From assembly GCF_001307765.1 (NCBI RefSeq), contig NZ_LKBA01000019.1:434001-498000 (forward strand): 64,000 nucleotides of DNA, given 5' to 3'. Origin of the DNA: Aliiroseovarius crassostreae (GTDB taxonomy: Bacteria; Pseudomonadota; Alphaproteobacteria; Rhodobacterales; Rhodobacteraceae). The translations under genes were made by a program, and so were the position numbers. The notes under the pieces were generated by a model, which made no database searches, was not told the DNA's origin, and worked only from the letters and a program-made list of their open reading frames with translations. This document shows positions 17,717 to 26,996 of this stretch, one piece after another; the stretch's first letter is position 1, and every line of letters starts with the position of its first letter.

Positions 17717-18064
17717 TCACAGAGTATCGAGCCCTGTCACAATATCGAAATCCACCCCCGGCGCCTGCGCTGATATCTCTGACTTGATGATCCTGGGATT
17801 GGTGATTTCGGGGGCCATAACCCGGTATTTTCCCTGAAACCCGATGGCCTGCAGTTGCAGGGCAAGGTCCAGGCAATCAAAGCTTCGGCTCATCAGAAAT
17901 GAGATCACCAATCCCGGGTCGAGATGATGGATCAGCTCTTCGGTAACATCGGAAAACTCGACAAAGCTGACACGGTCCCGATCCGGAAGGGGCAGGGTGT
18001 TAACATCTCCCGCCACAAGATCTCCGACTGCAAGAATATGTGACGTGTCGATCTGTGCAATCAT
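17717..18064 (-). CDS. Conserved hypothetical protein, receiver-like pattern
   Basis: This is a 115-residue protein without signal or membrane segments. The strand/helix rhythm (VSFVEFSDV, DPGLVISFLMSRSFDCLDLA, AIGFQGKYRVMAPEI) is reminiscent of a response-regulator-like Rossmann fold, but no phosphoacceptor pattern is clear. Similar small proteins occur in roseobacters. It converges on the DUF6456 gene (100-base gap) and diverges from phoR, sharing a 127-base promoter region with it. I do not recognise a function. Confidence 0.6.
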   Translation of the reverse strand: MIAQIDTSHILAVGDLVAGDVNTLPLPDRDRVSFVEFSDVTEELIHHLDPGLVISFLMSRSFDCLDLALQLQAIGFQGKYRVMAPEITNPRIIKSEISAQAPGVDFDIVTGLDTL

Positions 18065-18191
18065 CTCTGGTCCAGTTTTGTTGTTATGCCGCAGTGGTTT
18101 CGCGGTCTGGGATCATATGCTGCCTTGCCGGAGACATGTCGCTATTTATAGAGGGTGTTGTGGAGGTTTCAATTCTCCTTTCAGGTGAAAT

Positions 18192-19313
18192 TTGACCGAG
18201 AGCCTATTCCCCCTCTTTACAGGTCGTCAAATTCGGGCGCAAAACTTGGTGAAACGAGGCAACACCAAGCTGAGGAGTGCGGATTTGGCCAGTGCGGGAA
18301 AATATGACGCCATCCCCATTCCGATTATGGAAATTGCAGCGGATGGGCAGATTTGCGAATTGAACGGCGCAGGGCAGGACCTGTTCGGTGCAAGGGCGCT
18401 TGGCAGATTATATGCTGCGGTGCTGCGCCAGCCGGTTTTATTGGCGCGGATTGAAAATGCACTGACAGGAGAGCTGGCCTCGCCGGTTCGCTATTTGACC
18501 AATGAAGTCACGCGCGACGTGATATATGAAACCCACGTGACGCCCGGCGCTCAGGGAAGTGTTGTGCTCAGTTTTCTGGATATCACCCATAAGGAAGAGG
18601 CCGGGCAGATGCGGGCTGATTTCGTGGCAAATGTCAGCCATGAACTGCGCACCCCCCTGACGGCCCTGTCCGGTTTCATTGAAACCCTGCGTGGACCAGC
18701 ACGTGATGATGTCGAGGCCCGCCTTCGCTTTCTGGACATTATGGAACAGGAAGCTGGCCGGATGAACCGGCTGGTTGGCGATTTGCTGTCTCTCAGTCGG
18801 GTGGAAGATATGGAGCGGGTGCGCCCGACCGATCCGCAGCCCATTCGTGAAATCCTTGCGGCGGCGGTCAGTATGTTGAAGCCGCAGGTTGACGAACAGG
18901 ACGTGACGTTGAACCTGTCTCTTCCGCAGGATTTCGACGATAAGGTGCCCGGTGACCGCGATCAGCTGCTTCAGGTTTTTACCAATCTCATCGAGAACGC
19001 GGTGAAATACGGGCGCAAAGGTGGAAATGTGGAGATTTTCCTGGAAACCCGTACGGATCATCCGGGCATGAAAGGTCCGGTTCTTTCCGTCACGGTTGCC
19101 GACCAGGGGGAAGGGATCGCCGCCCATCATATCGGGCGATTGACCGAGCGTTTTTACCGGGTAGATGGGCACAGATCCCGTGAAATGGGCGGCACCGGCC
19201 TTGGTCTGGCGATCGTCAAGCATATCCTGAACAGACATCGCGGTCGGCTCAGGATTGAAAGTGACGTTGGAAAAGGCAGCCGATTTATCGTGACGTTGCC
19301 GCGCGTAGATTGA
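18192..19313 (+). CDS. phoR: PhoR-type sensor histidine kinase
   Basis: This is a 373-residue histidine kinase that should phosphorylate PhoB when phosphate is low. A PAS-like segment (IPIPIMEIAADGQICELN, residues about 41-58) is followed by the HisKA box with His150 (NVSHELRTPLTALSG), then N (NLIENAVKYG), G1 (DQGEGIAAHH) and G2 (GGTGLGLAIVKH) boxes. No membrane helix is present. The only start is TTG at 18192, since an in-frame TGA lies two codons upstream, so the kinase appears soluble and may rely on PhoU/Pst contacts. It shares the block with pstSCAB-phoU-phoB but is separated from pstS by a GGDEF gene. Confidence 0.88.
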   Translation: MTESLFPLFTGRQIRAQNLVKRGNTKLRSADLASAGKYDAIPIPIMEIAADGQICELNGAGQDLFGARALGRLYAAVLRQPVLLARIENALTGELASPVRYLTNEVTRDVIYETHVTPGAQGSVVLSFLDITHKEEAGQMRADFVANVSHELRTPLTALSGFIETLRGPARDDVEARLRFLDIMEQEAGRMNRLVGDLLSLSRVEDMERVRPTDPQPIREILAAAVSMLKPQVDEQDVTLNLSLPQDFDDKVPGDRDQLLQVFTNLIENAVKYGRKGGNVEIFLETRTDHPGMKGPVLSVTVADQGEGIAAHHIGRLTERFYRVDGHRSREMGGTGLGLAIVKHILNRHRGRLRIESDVGKGSRFIVTLPRVD

Positions 19314-19396
19314 GTTTTATATGGACAAAGCACACCAATAAATTGTTAGATCCTGCAGAATTTAAATTAACCAGTAATTTTGCGGTGCAAAAACAC

Positions 19397-20515
19397 ATGG
19401 ATATACACCAGTCCGACGCCGTATCTCTTCCTTCACTGACCAAAGGTTCTCTTGGTCAACGGGGCATGCCGGACCTGCACGATACCAAACAGCTTGCACA
19501 ATGGGTTGCGTTGGTGGCCGAGGTGATGATGCTGGCGGTCTGCCTGCGGTATCTGATGATCGGGGCATATCTGCCGGCTTTCGTTTCAGCCGTTCCAGTT
19601 GGTTTGATCATTTTGGATCAGATCGCTTTTCTGAAATCCAGAAGCTTGCCCATTGCCCCTAATGTGATTCTTCTTGTTATTGCCGTGGCCCAGTTGAGCG
19701 TGGCCAACCTGATGACAAGTGCGACCCTGATCTGGACCTTTCCCACCCTTGTCGGGTCCTTCCTGATCGCAAGAACAGGGGTTGTGAACCTTTATGCAGC
19801 CATCATGCTGACCTGCGGAACTGCCATCATATATATCGAGGGGGATCTGAGCTTTGCTTTGCGGTTTGCACCCGCTTTTGCCGGAACATGGGTTTTTTTG
19901 CTCATTCTCGTTCAGGTGATGAACGGGTTGCGGTTTCGGGCCTGGCAGCAAAGCATCACGGACCCGCTGACAGGGTGTTACAATCGGCGCTATCTGGATC
20001 AGTATCTTGACGTTCATATCAAAACGGGACGGGTTGCGATGCTTGTGATTGATATGGATAATTTCAAGCAGCTCAATGATGCGAAAGGACATGTGGCCGG
20101 GGATAAAGCTCTGTGCCGTCTCGTTGAGATCGTGCATTCCAGCTGGACAAGTGAGGCGATTTGCTTTCGTCTTGGCGGGGATGAATTTGTTTTGTTGTTA
20201 CAGCTTCCGGCGCGCAGCAGGGAGCATATGAGCCTGCGGGAACAGGATCGCCACCTGACCCAGTTGGGCCAGAAAATTACAGATGTTTTGAACCAGGAAA
20301 CCAGCTTTTCAGTTTCAAGTGGTTTGACGCATTTCAACTGGCCTTGCGATCTGGAAGCGGTGTATCGGCGGGCGGATACCGCGCTTTATGCTTCGAAAGA
20401 CCTCGGGCGGCGGCAAATGTCCGTGGCAGATACGCTTGCCTCGCCCCCCCGAACACACGGCTTCAGTGCCTGCAAGAGTTCAAGAAGCCCTTCTCTGAAC
20501 GGATCCGTGGGCTGA
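19397..20515 (+). CDS. Membrane diguanylate cyclase (GGDEF)
   Basis: This is a 372-residue protein that should make cyclic di-GMP from GTP. Around six hydrophobic helices (to about residue 200) precede a GGDEF domain with an intact active motif (FRLGGDEFVLLL) and an upstream DPLTGCYNRRYLD and DMDNFKQLND; no RxxD inhibitory site is evident. The frame is open from TTG 19310, inside the phoR stop (four-base overlap), but the ATG at 19397 gives a cleaner N-terminus; the start is uncertain. It sits between phoR and the Pho box, so it may be cotranscribed with phoR. Confidence 0.88.
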   Translation: MDIHQSDAVSLPSLTKGSLGQRGMPDLHDTKQLAQWVALVAEVMMLAVCLRYLMIGAYLPAFVSAVPVGLIILDQIAFLKSRSLPIAPNVILLVIAVAQLSVANLMTSATLIWTFPTLVGSFLIARTGVVNLYAAIMLTCGTAIIYIEGDLSFALRFAPAFAGTWVFLLILVQVMNGLRFRAWQQSITDPLTGCYNRRYLDQYLDVHIKTGRVAMLVIDMDNFKQLNDAKGHVAGDKALCRLVEIVHSSWTSEAICFRLGGDEFVLLLQLPARSREHMSLREQDRHLTQLGQKITDVLNQETSFSVSSGLTHFNWPCDLEAVYRRADTALYASKDLGRRQMSVADTLASPPRTHGFSACKSSRSPSLNGSVG

Positions 20516-20533
20516 AGTTCATAAAAATGTCAC

Positions 20534-20562
20534 CTGTCATACTCCTGTTACACAAGCGTCAC
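20534..20562 (+). promoter_or_regulatory. Pho box (PhoB-binding site) of pstS
   Basis: Three 7-bp direct repeats at exact 11-base intervals, CTGTCAT (20534), CTGTTAC (20545) and GCGTCAC (20556), match the PhoB half-site pattern of two turns plus one. The site ends 76 bases before the pstS ATG, the usual position for PhoB activation. Confidence 0.88.
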
Positions 20563-20637
20563 AAAAGCTTTGTCCAAGCGCATTAGCACGGCGCCAGGTC
20601 ACCAAGGCTGGTGACATGATGAAAACAGGAGAAGACA

Positions 20638-21690
20638 ATGTCTTTCGTGAAACTGACCGCTTCCGCACTGGCCATTTCGGCCGCAACTGCAACCGTTGCG
20701 ACCGCTCGTGATCAGGTGCAGGTTGCCGGGTCGTCCACTGTTCTGCCCTATGCGTCGATTGTGGCCGAGGCGTTTGGTGAAAACTTCGATTTCCCGACCC
20801 CGGTTGTTGAATCAGGTGGGTCGTCGGCTGGTCTGAAGCGCTTCTGCGAAGGTGTTGGCGAAAATACCATCGACGTGGCCAATGCCTCGCGCAAGATCAA
20901 GGATAAAGAGATCGCCAAATGCGCCGAAGCAGGTGTGAAAGACATCATTGAAGTGCGCATCGGTTATGATGGTATCGTGTTTGCCTCGCAACTGACCGGC
21001 CCGGACTTCTCGGCCTTTGAACCGGCTGACATCTACAATGCGCTTGGTGCGCAGGTGATGGTGGATGGCAAGCTGGTTGATAACAGCTTTGTCACCTGGA
21101 ACGAGTTCAACGCAAACCTTCCCGCCGTTGACATTGCCGCCTTCATTCCCGGCACCAAGCATGGCACCCGCGAAGTGTTCGAAGTGAAGGTGATGGAAGC
21201 AGGGTGCAAGGCCACCGGTGCGTATGACGCGTTCCTGGCTATGGCTGAAGGCGATGATGAAAAGGCCAAGAAAAAAGCTGCTGCCAAGATGTGCTACAAG
21301 GTGCGCACCGACGGCAAATCGGTGGATATCGACGGCGACTATACCGAAACCCTCGCGTCGATCGACGCCAATAAAGATGGCATCGGCATCTTCGGCCTGG
21401 CGTTTTACGAAAACAACACCGACACGCTGCAAGTGGCGACCATGTCCGGTGTGACCCCGTCGACCGACACAATTGCAACCGGCGAATACCCGGTGTCGCG
21501 CCCGCTTTATTTCTACATCAAGAAAGCCCATATCGGCGTGATCCCGGGCCTGAAGGAATATGCCGAATTCTTCGTCTCGGACGAGATTGCCGGCCCGGAT
21601 GGTCCGCTGTCGGAATATGGTCTGGTGGCAGACCCGGAACTGGCTGCAACCCAGGAAGCTGTCGCCTCAGAAACTGCTCTGACCCACTAA
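20638..21690 (+). CDS. pstS: PstS, periplasmic phosphate-binding protein
   Basis: This is a 350-residue binding protein of the high-affinity phosphate importer. The signal peptide (MSFVKLTASALAISAATATVA, cut near ATA-RDQ) precedes VQVAGSSTVLPYA and VESGGSSAGLKRF, the phosphate-ligand loops of PstS, with PGTKHGTREVFE further on. An AGGAGA ribosome site precedes the ATG. It leads pstSCAB-phoU-phoB under the Pho box at 20534. A hairpin follows the gene, which fits the common pattern of more pstS than pstC transcript. Confidence 0.95.
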   Translation: MSFVKLTASALAISAATATVATARDQVQVAGSSTVLPYASIVAEAFGENFDFPTPVVESGGSSAGLKRFCEGVGENTIDVANASRKIKDKEIAKCAEAGVKDIIEVRIGYDGIVFASQLTGPDFSAFEPADIYNALGAQVMVDGKLVDNSFVTWNEFNANLPAVDIAAFIPGTKHGTREVFEVKVMEAGCKATGAYDAFLAMAEGDDEKAKKKAAAKMCYKVRTDGKSVDIDGDYTETLASIDANKDGIGIFGLAFYENNTDTLQVATMSGVTPSTDTIATGEYPVSRPLYFYIKKAHIGVIPGLKEYAEFFVSDEIAGPDGPLSEYGLVADPELAATQEAVASETALTH

Positions 21691-21698
21691 ATCTCTCT

Positions 21699-21727
21699 GG
21701 TGGCGCGGGGGGCTTGCCTGCGTCACC
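21699..21727 (+). promoter_or_regulatory. Intercistronic hairpin between pstS and pstC
   Basis: GGTGGCGC (21699-21706) and GCGTCACC (21720-21727) can pair over eight bases with one mismatch, just after the pstS stop. It has no U-run. Partial termination or protection of the pstS mRNA end is the likely role. Confidence 0.45.
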
Positions 21728-21779
21728 ATCCCCCACCGGATCGGGGTAAGGTCCGCTTTTCCCTTATGAGACAGGTCCA

Positions 21780-23246
21780 ATGTCTGCTTTCACCCTTCTC
21801 CTGATCATACTGGCCCTGGCTGTCATCGGATTTGCCATCGGCCGGGGCAGGGCGCTCAAATCGGTTCAGGGGAATCGTCGGCGCCTGCATTCCCTGCCCA
21901 ACTACTATGGTTTCAATGTCGCCATGCTGGCCTTTGTGCCAGCGGTTCTGGTTCTGGCCTTATGGGTCATCGCGCAGCCGCTGATCATAAACGGGGCTGT
22001 GTCCGCGATGATCCCCGAAAGCGCGTATGACGATGCGGGGGCGCTCAACCTGATCATGAGTGATGTGAAACGTGTCTCCGAAGGGTTGGAGGTCGCACTG
22101 GATCAGGGCGTTCTGGAGCGGGATGGGGTGCAAACCCTGTCGACAACAACAACCGACATCCGCGCTTTTCTGGCTGAGGTCGGTGTCGCTCTTGGATCTG
22201 ATGTCAGCGAAGAGGTTCTCATCGCTGCCCGTGCCTACCGAGAGAAAACACAGACGGGAAATTGGGTGATGACGGGGGGTGTCCTCGTGATCGCTCTGGC
22301 CGGGTTCCTGGCAGCCTTGCTCAAAACCCATGGGGATCTGCGCGCCCGCAATCTGGTTGAACGCGGCATTCTTGCCGTTCTGGTGGGTGCCGCGTCGATT
22401 GCCATCCTGACCACGCTGGGCATTGTTTTGTCGCTGATTTTTAACACGGTCAGCTTTTTTGGCATGTTTCCGGTTTCGGATTTCCTGTTCGGCCTGACCT
22501 GGTCCCCCGAAGGGCGGGGCGGTTCTGAACATCTGGGCATCCTACCGCTTCTTTGGGGCACCATTTACATCTCGATCGTGGCACTTGCGGTGGCAGTTCC
22601 GATCGGATTGTTCGCCGCTATTTACCTGTCGGAATATGCAAATGCCAAAACCCGCGCGGTTGCCAAACCATTGCTTGAGGTTCTGGCAGGCATTCCAACC
22701 ATTGTTTACGGCCTGTTTGCCCTTACCGTGGTGGGGCCCCTGCTGGTTGAAGTGTTTGGCCGGGATGGGCTGAGTTGGATGCAGGGTGCGCGCTCGGTGA
22801 TGACGGCGGGGCTTGTGATGGGCATCATGCTGATCCCCTTTGTGTCATCCCTGTCCGATGACATCATCAATGCTGTGCCACAGGCCATGCGGGACGGGTC
22901 TTACGGATTGGGTGCAACCCAGTCGGAGACCGTGCGCCAGGTGGTTCTGCCCGCGGCCCTTCCGGGCATTGTCGGCGCCATCCTTCTCGCCGCAAGCCGG
23001 GCGATTGGGGAAACCATGATTGTGGTGATGGGGGCAGGGGCGGCGGCCCGCCTGTCGATGAACCCATTTGAAGCAATGACCACGGTGACCGCCAAAATCG
23101 TTTCGCAATTGACGGGGGATGCGGATTTCGCCTCGCCCGAGGCGTTGGTGGCCTTTGCCCTGGGCATGACCCTTTTCATTCTCACACTCGGGCTCAATGT
23201 GCTGGCACTGATGATCGTGCGCAAATATCGGGAGCAATATGAATGA
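21780..23246 (+). CDS. pstC: PstC, phosphate ABC transporter permease
   Basis: This is a 488-residue inner membrane permease. The N-terminal third, with two helices and a periplasmic loop of about 80 residues, is the PstC_N-type extension; the C-terminal part is a MetI-like permease. The EAA-type loop around DDIINAVPQAMRDGSYGLGA (near residue 360) contacts the ATPase PstB. It pairs with pstA, with which it overlaps by four bases, to carry phosphate handed over by PstS. This is longer than E. coli PstC because of the N-terminal extension, as is usual in alphaproteobacteria. Confidence 0.95.
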   Translation: MSAFTLLLIILALAVIGFAIGRGRALKSVQGNRRRLHSLPNYYGFNVAMLAFVPAVLVLALWVIAQPLIINGAVSAMIPESAYDDAGALNLIMSDVKRVSEGLEVALDQGVLERDGVQTLSTTTTDIRAFLAEVGVALGSDVSEEVLIAARAYREKTQTGNWVMTGGVLVIALAGFLAALLKTHGDLRARNLVERGILAVLVGAASIAILTTLGIVLSLIFNTVSFFGMFPVSDFLFGLTWSPEGRGGSEHLGILPLLWGTIYISIVALAVAVPIGLFAAIYLSEYANAKTRAVAKPLLEVLAGIPTIVYGLFALTVVGPLLVEVFGRDGLSWMQGARSVMTAGLVMGIMLIPFVSSLSDDIINAVPQAMRDGSYGLGATQSETVRQVVLPAALPGIVGAILLAASRAIGETMIVVMGAGAAARLSMNPFEAMTTVTAKIVSQLTGDADFASPEALVAFALGMTLFILTLGLNVLALMIVRKYREQYE

Positions 23247-24619
23247 CCGACTTTACCGCAACTGGCCTGTCTGGAAAGGACCTGCCGGAACAGGCCAGAC
23301 AGGGATCGTCTTCGCTTCTTGAACAAGATGAGCGCACCCGCAAACGCAATGCGTCAGAGTGGCGTTTCCGAGCTTATGGTATCAGTGCCATCGCTATCGG
23401 CCTTGTCTTTCTGATTGTCCTGATCTCGTCGATTTTCCTCAAGGGGGTGGGTGCGTTTCAGCAGACCACCATCACCTTGCAGGTCGAGCTGCTGGAAGCC
23501 AAGCTGGACAAATCCGGCCAAAGGGACATCGAAAAGATCAAGAAGGTCACGACCTTTGGCTATAACCCGCTGATTGATGCAGCGATCAAACGGGCGCTGG
23601 ATGAGGCCGGGGTCGAAAGCTCGTTCAAAAAGGGCAAGGAACTTCGCAAGCTCCTGTCCTCTGGCGCTGCGGCACAGATCCGTGATTTTGTCATCGCCAA
23701 CCCGGACCGCATTGGCGACACGGTGGAATTCAAGCTGCTGGCCTCGTCGCGGGTGGATGGATACCTGAAGGACCGTGTGAGCCGGGATAGCCTTGCCCGC
23801 GACAAGAACCTGACCCCGGATCACCTGGATCTGGTGGATGGGCTGCGCGCCACGGGGTCGCTGCGCAAAAGCTTCAATCTTGGTTTCATAACCGGGGCGG
23901 ACGCCTCTGAAAGCCGCCCTGAACAGGCCGGGATCGGGGTGTCGATGCTGGGCAGCCTCTACATGATGCTTGTCGTGCTGGCTGCGGCGTTGCCGATTGG
24001 TGTTGCCGCGTCGATTTATCTTGAGGAGTTCGCGCGGCAGAACTGGTTTACCGACCTGATTGAGGTAAATATCTCAAACCTTGCCGCGGTTCCGTCGATT
24101 GTGTTTGGTATCCTTGGTCTGGCGGTGTTCATTCAATTTGCCCATCTGCCGCAATCTGCGCCGCTGGTCGGGGGATTGGTGCTTACGCTGATGACCCTGC
24201 CGACGATCATCATTTCGACCCGGGCATCGTTGAAAGCGGTGCCGCCCTCGATCCGCGAGGCCGCTTTGGGCATCGGGGCGTCCAAGATGCAGACCGTGTT
24301 TCACCATGTTCTGCCGCTGGCCATGCCTGGCATTCTGACCGGCACGATCATTGGCCTTGCGCAAGCGCTTGGTGAAACGGCCCCGCTGCTTCTGATCGGT
24401 ATGGTTGGCTATATTGCGTCAAACCGCCCGGATGGGATCATTGAGGGGTTCCTCAGCCCCAACTCAGCCATGCCGGCGCAGATCTATGAATGGGCAAAAC
24501 GGGCGGACCCGGCCTATTACGAACGCGCCTGGGGCGGGATCATCATCTTGCTCGCGTTCCTGATGAGCATGAATATCATCGCAATCCTTCTGCGCCGCCG
24601 GTTCGAGCGCCGCTGGTAA
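23243..24619 (+). CDS. pstA: PstA, phosphate ABC transporter permease
   Basis: This is a 458-residue permease. An N-terminal helix near residue 50 is followed by a periplasmic insertion of about 150 residues (a DUF3333-like extension typical of the group) and a MetI-like permease domain with an EAA loop ([18 protein letters not shown]). It forms the channel with PstC. The ATG overlaps the pstC stop, so the two are translated together, and pstB follows 16 bases later. The length is as in other Rhodobacteraceae PstA proteins. Confidence 0.95.
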   Translation: MTDFTATGLSGKDLPEQARQGSSSLLEQDERTRKRNASEWRFRAYGISAIAIGLVFLIVLISSIFLKGVGAFQQTTITLQVELLEAKLDKSGQRDIEKIKKVTTFGYNPLIDAAIKRALDEAGVESSFKKGKELRKLLSSGAAAQIRDFVIANPDRIGDTVEFKLLASSRVDGYLKDRVSRDSLARDKNLTPDHLDLVDGLRATGSLRKSFNLGFITGADASESRPEQAGIGVSMLGSLYMMLVVLAAALPIGVAASIYLEEFARQNWFTDLIEVNISNLAAVPSIVFGILGLAVFIQFAHLPQSAPLVGGLVLTLMTLPTIIISTRASLKAVPPSIREAALGIGASKMQTVFHHVLPLAMPGILTGTIIGLAQALGETAPLLLIGMVGYIASNRPDGIIEGFLSPNSAMPAQIYEWAKRADPAYYERAWGGIIILLAFLMSMNIIAILLRRRFERRW

Positions 24620-24635
24620 GAGAGGGGATAAACAC

Positions 24636-25433
24636 ATGAACGATATGACGAAAATCGAAAGCACCGTGGATATGAAAACCACCAAGATCTCGGCCCGTGA
24701 CGTGCAGGTCCATTACGGTGACACCCATGCGATCAAGGACGTGAATGTCGAGATCGAGGACAAGACCGTGACCGCCTTTATCGGGCCGTCAGGCTGCGGG
24801 AAATCAACCTTCCTGCGTTGTCTGAACCGGATGAATGACACGATCGACATCTGCCGCGTGTCCGGCGACATCCTGCTTGATGGCGAGGATATTTACGACA
24901 AACGCGTCGATCCGGTGCAGCTGCGCGCCAAGGTCGGCATGGTGTTTCAGAAACCCAACCCGTTCCCCAAGTCGATCTATGATAATATCGCCTATGGGCC
25001 GCGCATTCATGGCCTTGCCAGGAACAAAGCGGAACTGGATGAAATTGTTGAGAAATCCCTGCGGCGTGGGGCAATCTGGGACGAGGTGAAGGATCGGCTT
25101 CATGCGCCCGGCACCGGCCTGTCGGGGGGGCAGCAGCAGCGTCTGTGCATTGCCCGCGCCGTGGCCACGGAGCCCGAGGTTCTGCTGATGGATGAGCCCT
25201 GCTCGGCGCTGGATCCGATTGCCACGGCTCAGGTGGAAGAGCTGATTGACGAGTTGCGCGAGAAATTTGCGGTGGTGATCGTTACCCACTCAATGCAACA
25301 AGCCGCGCGGGTCAGCCAGAAAACCGCCTTCTTCCATCTGGGCAACCTGGTGGAATATGATGATACGACCAAGATTTTTACCAATCCCGAAGACAGCCGC
25401 ACCGAAGCGTATATCACGGGCCGGATCGGATAA
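24636..25433 (+). CDS. pstB: PstB, phosphate ABC transporter ATPase
   Basis: This is a 265-residue ATPase that drives phosphate import. It has Walker [10 protein letters not shown] (residues 50-58), the Q-loop [15 protein letters not shown] typical of PstB, the signature [14 protein letters not shown] and Walker [14 protein letters not shown]. The [18 protein letters not shown] switch region is complete. It sits 16 bases after pstA and 17 before phoU, within one operon. There is nothing unusual in length or motifs. Confidence 0.97.
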   Translation: MNDMTKIESTVDMKTTKISARDVQVHYGDTHAIKDVNVEIEDKTVTAFIGPSGCGKSTFLRCLNRMNDTIDICRVSGDILLDGEDIYDKRVDPVQLRAKVGMVFQKPNPFPKSIYDNIAYGPRIHGLARNKAELDEIVEKSLRRGAIWDEVKDRLHAPGTGLSGGQQQRLCIARAVATEPEVLLMDEPCSALDPIATAQVEELIDELREKFAVVIVTHSMQQAARVSQKTAFFHLGNLVEYDDTTKIFTNPEDSRTEAYITGRIG

Positions 25434-25450
25434 GGGCAGGGGACCACACA

Positions 25451-26182
25451 ATGATTGATCAACATATCGCTTCCGCGTTTGACCGTGACCTTGAGGAAAT
25501 TCAGGCGCATGTGATGAAAATGGGCGGGCTGGTCGAAGACAGCATCCGCGAAGGGGCCAGATCGCTGAAAATGCGTGATGAGGAACTGGCGGAAAAGGTT
25601 CGCAAGGCAGACAAGCAGATTGATGCGCTCGACACCAAGATCCAGGAAGAATGTGCACGCCTTCTGGCCCTGCGCCAGCCGATTGCCTCGGATCTGCGGA
25701 CCGTTCTCACCGTGATGCGGGTGGCCGCGAACCTTGAGCGGGTTGGCGATTATGCCAAGAACATGGCCAAGCGCACCACGGTTCTGGTGCATATGCAACC
25801 GATTGACGGGGCATCCGGTGCGATCAAGCGGATGGCCAAGGAAGTGCGGCTTATGCTGTCGGATGTTCTTGATGCCTATATCCGTCGTGATGTGGATCTG
25901 GCACAGGATGTGCGCCACCGGGATATTGAAGTGGACCAGATGTATAACGCTCTGTTTCGTGAATTCCTGACCTTCATGATGGAGGATCCACGCAATATTT
26001 CCTCCTGTATGCATCTGCATTTCATCGCCAAGAATATCGAACGGATGGGGGATCACGTGACCTCCATCGCTGATCAGGTGATCTATCTTGTGACGGGCGA
26101 AATGCCGGAAGAAGCCCGACCGAAAGGAAATTCGGTCAACTATAACCTAGAGGCACAAATGGGGTTGGAGCGCGAAACATGA
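25451..26182 (+). CDS. phoU: PhoU, phosphate signalling protein
   Basis: This is a 243-residue all-helical protein with two PhoU repeats (about residues 15-105 and 120-215), each with the acidic metal-binding E/DxxxD pattern (ANLERVGDYAKNMAK and AKNIERMGDHVTSIAD). It links the Pst transporter to PhoR and keeps the regulon off when phosphate is plentiful. It starts 17 bases after pstB and overlaps phoB by four bases. The identification is secure from the repeats and context. Confidence 0.96.
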   Translation: MIDQHIASAFDRDLEEIQAHVMKMGGLVEDSIREGARSLKMRDEELAEKVRKADKQIDALDTKIQEECARLLALRQPIASDLRTVLTVMRVAANLERVGDYAKNMAKRTTVLVHMQPIDGASGAIKRMAKEVRLMLSDVLDAYIRRDVDLAQDVRHRDIEVDQMYNALFREFLTFMMEDPRNISSCMHLHFIAKNIERMGDHVTSIADQVIYLVTGEMPEEARPKGNSVNYNLEAQMGLERET

Positions 26183-26868
26183 GCACGTCCAAACCCTGTA
26201 TCCTTTTGGTCGAAGACGAACCCGCCCAACGCGAAATCCTGCGCTACAATCTGACCTCAGAGGGATATGAGGTGATGATGGCGAGCAATGGGGATGACGC
26301 GCTGGTCATGGTGGATGAGGTCATGCCCGACCTGATCTTGCTGGACTGGATGCTGCCCGGAGTATCAGGGATCGAGATCTGTCGTCAGATCAAAGCCCGG
26401 AAGGAAACACGCACGATCCCGGTGATCATGCTGTCGGCGCGATCCGAGGAGATGGACCGGGTGCGCGGGCTGGAAATCGGGGCTGACGACTATATGGTCA
26501 AACCTTTTTCGGTGTCTGAATTGATGGCGCGCATTCGGACCCAGCTGCGCCGCACCCGCCCGGCAGCCATTGGTCAACAGCTTGAGTTTGAAGGGATTGT
26601 GCTGGATGGGGACAGTCATCGTGTGACCCGCGATGGTGAACCGATCAAGCTTGGTCCCACCGAATTTCGCCTGTTATCAACCTTGATTGAAAAACCGGGG
26701 CGGGTCTGGAGCCGCGAGCAGTTGCTCGACCGGGTCTGGGGCCGGGATGTCTATGTCGATACCCGAACGGTGGATGTGCATGTGGGACGGTTGCGCAAGG
26801 CATTGTGCAAACATGGGGGCGAGGATCCCCTCCGCACGGTTCGAGGAACCGGATATTCTCTTGGCTGA
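26179..26868 (+). CDS. phoB: PhoB, phosphate regulon response regulator
   Basis: This is a 229-residue OmpR/PhoB family regulator. The receiver domain has Asp56 as phosphoacceptor (LILLDWMLPG) with the acidic pair in LVEDEP and a lysine in YMVKPFS. The winged helix domain ends RTVRGTGYSLG and contains the recognition helix region DTRTVDVHVGRLRKAL. It should bind the Pho box upstream of pstS. It is last in the operon, translationally coupled to phoU, and followed by an intrinsic terminator. Confidence 0.97.
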   Translation: MSTSKPCILLVEDEPAQREILRYNLTSEGYEVMMASNGDDALVMVDEVMPDLILLDWMLPGVSGIEICRQIKARKETRTIPVIMLSARSEEMDRVRGLEIGADDYMVKPFSVSELMARIRTQLRRTRPAAIGQQLEFEGIVLDGDSHRVTRDGEPIKLGPTEFRLLSTLIEKPGRVWSREQLLDRVWGRDVYVDTRTVDVHVGRLRKALCKHGGEDPLRTVRGTGYSLG

Positions 26869-26887
26869 GGGTTAAACCGCATTCAGC

Positions 26888-26919
26888 GGGGCGGGAAGGA
26901 GCCTGCCCCTTTTTCTTTT
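26888..26919 (+). terminator. Terminator of the pho operon
   Basis: GGGGCGGG (26888-26895) and CCTGCCCC (26902-26909) form a stem with one mismatch and a six-base loop, followed by TTTTTCTTTT. It lies 20 bases past the phoB stop. Confidence 0.85.
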
Positions 26920-26996
26920 ACACCGTCAGATTGGTGCGGATTTTCGGTGTCGTGACCTTTCACAATTCCAACGGGTCTGGTTCCGAGCAGGATTGC

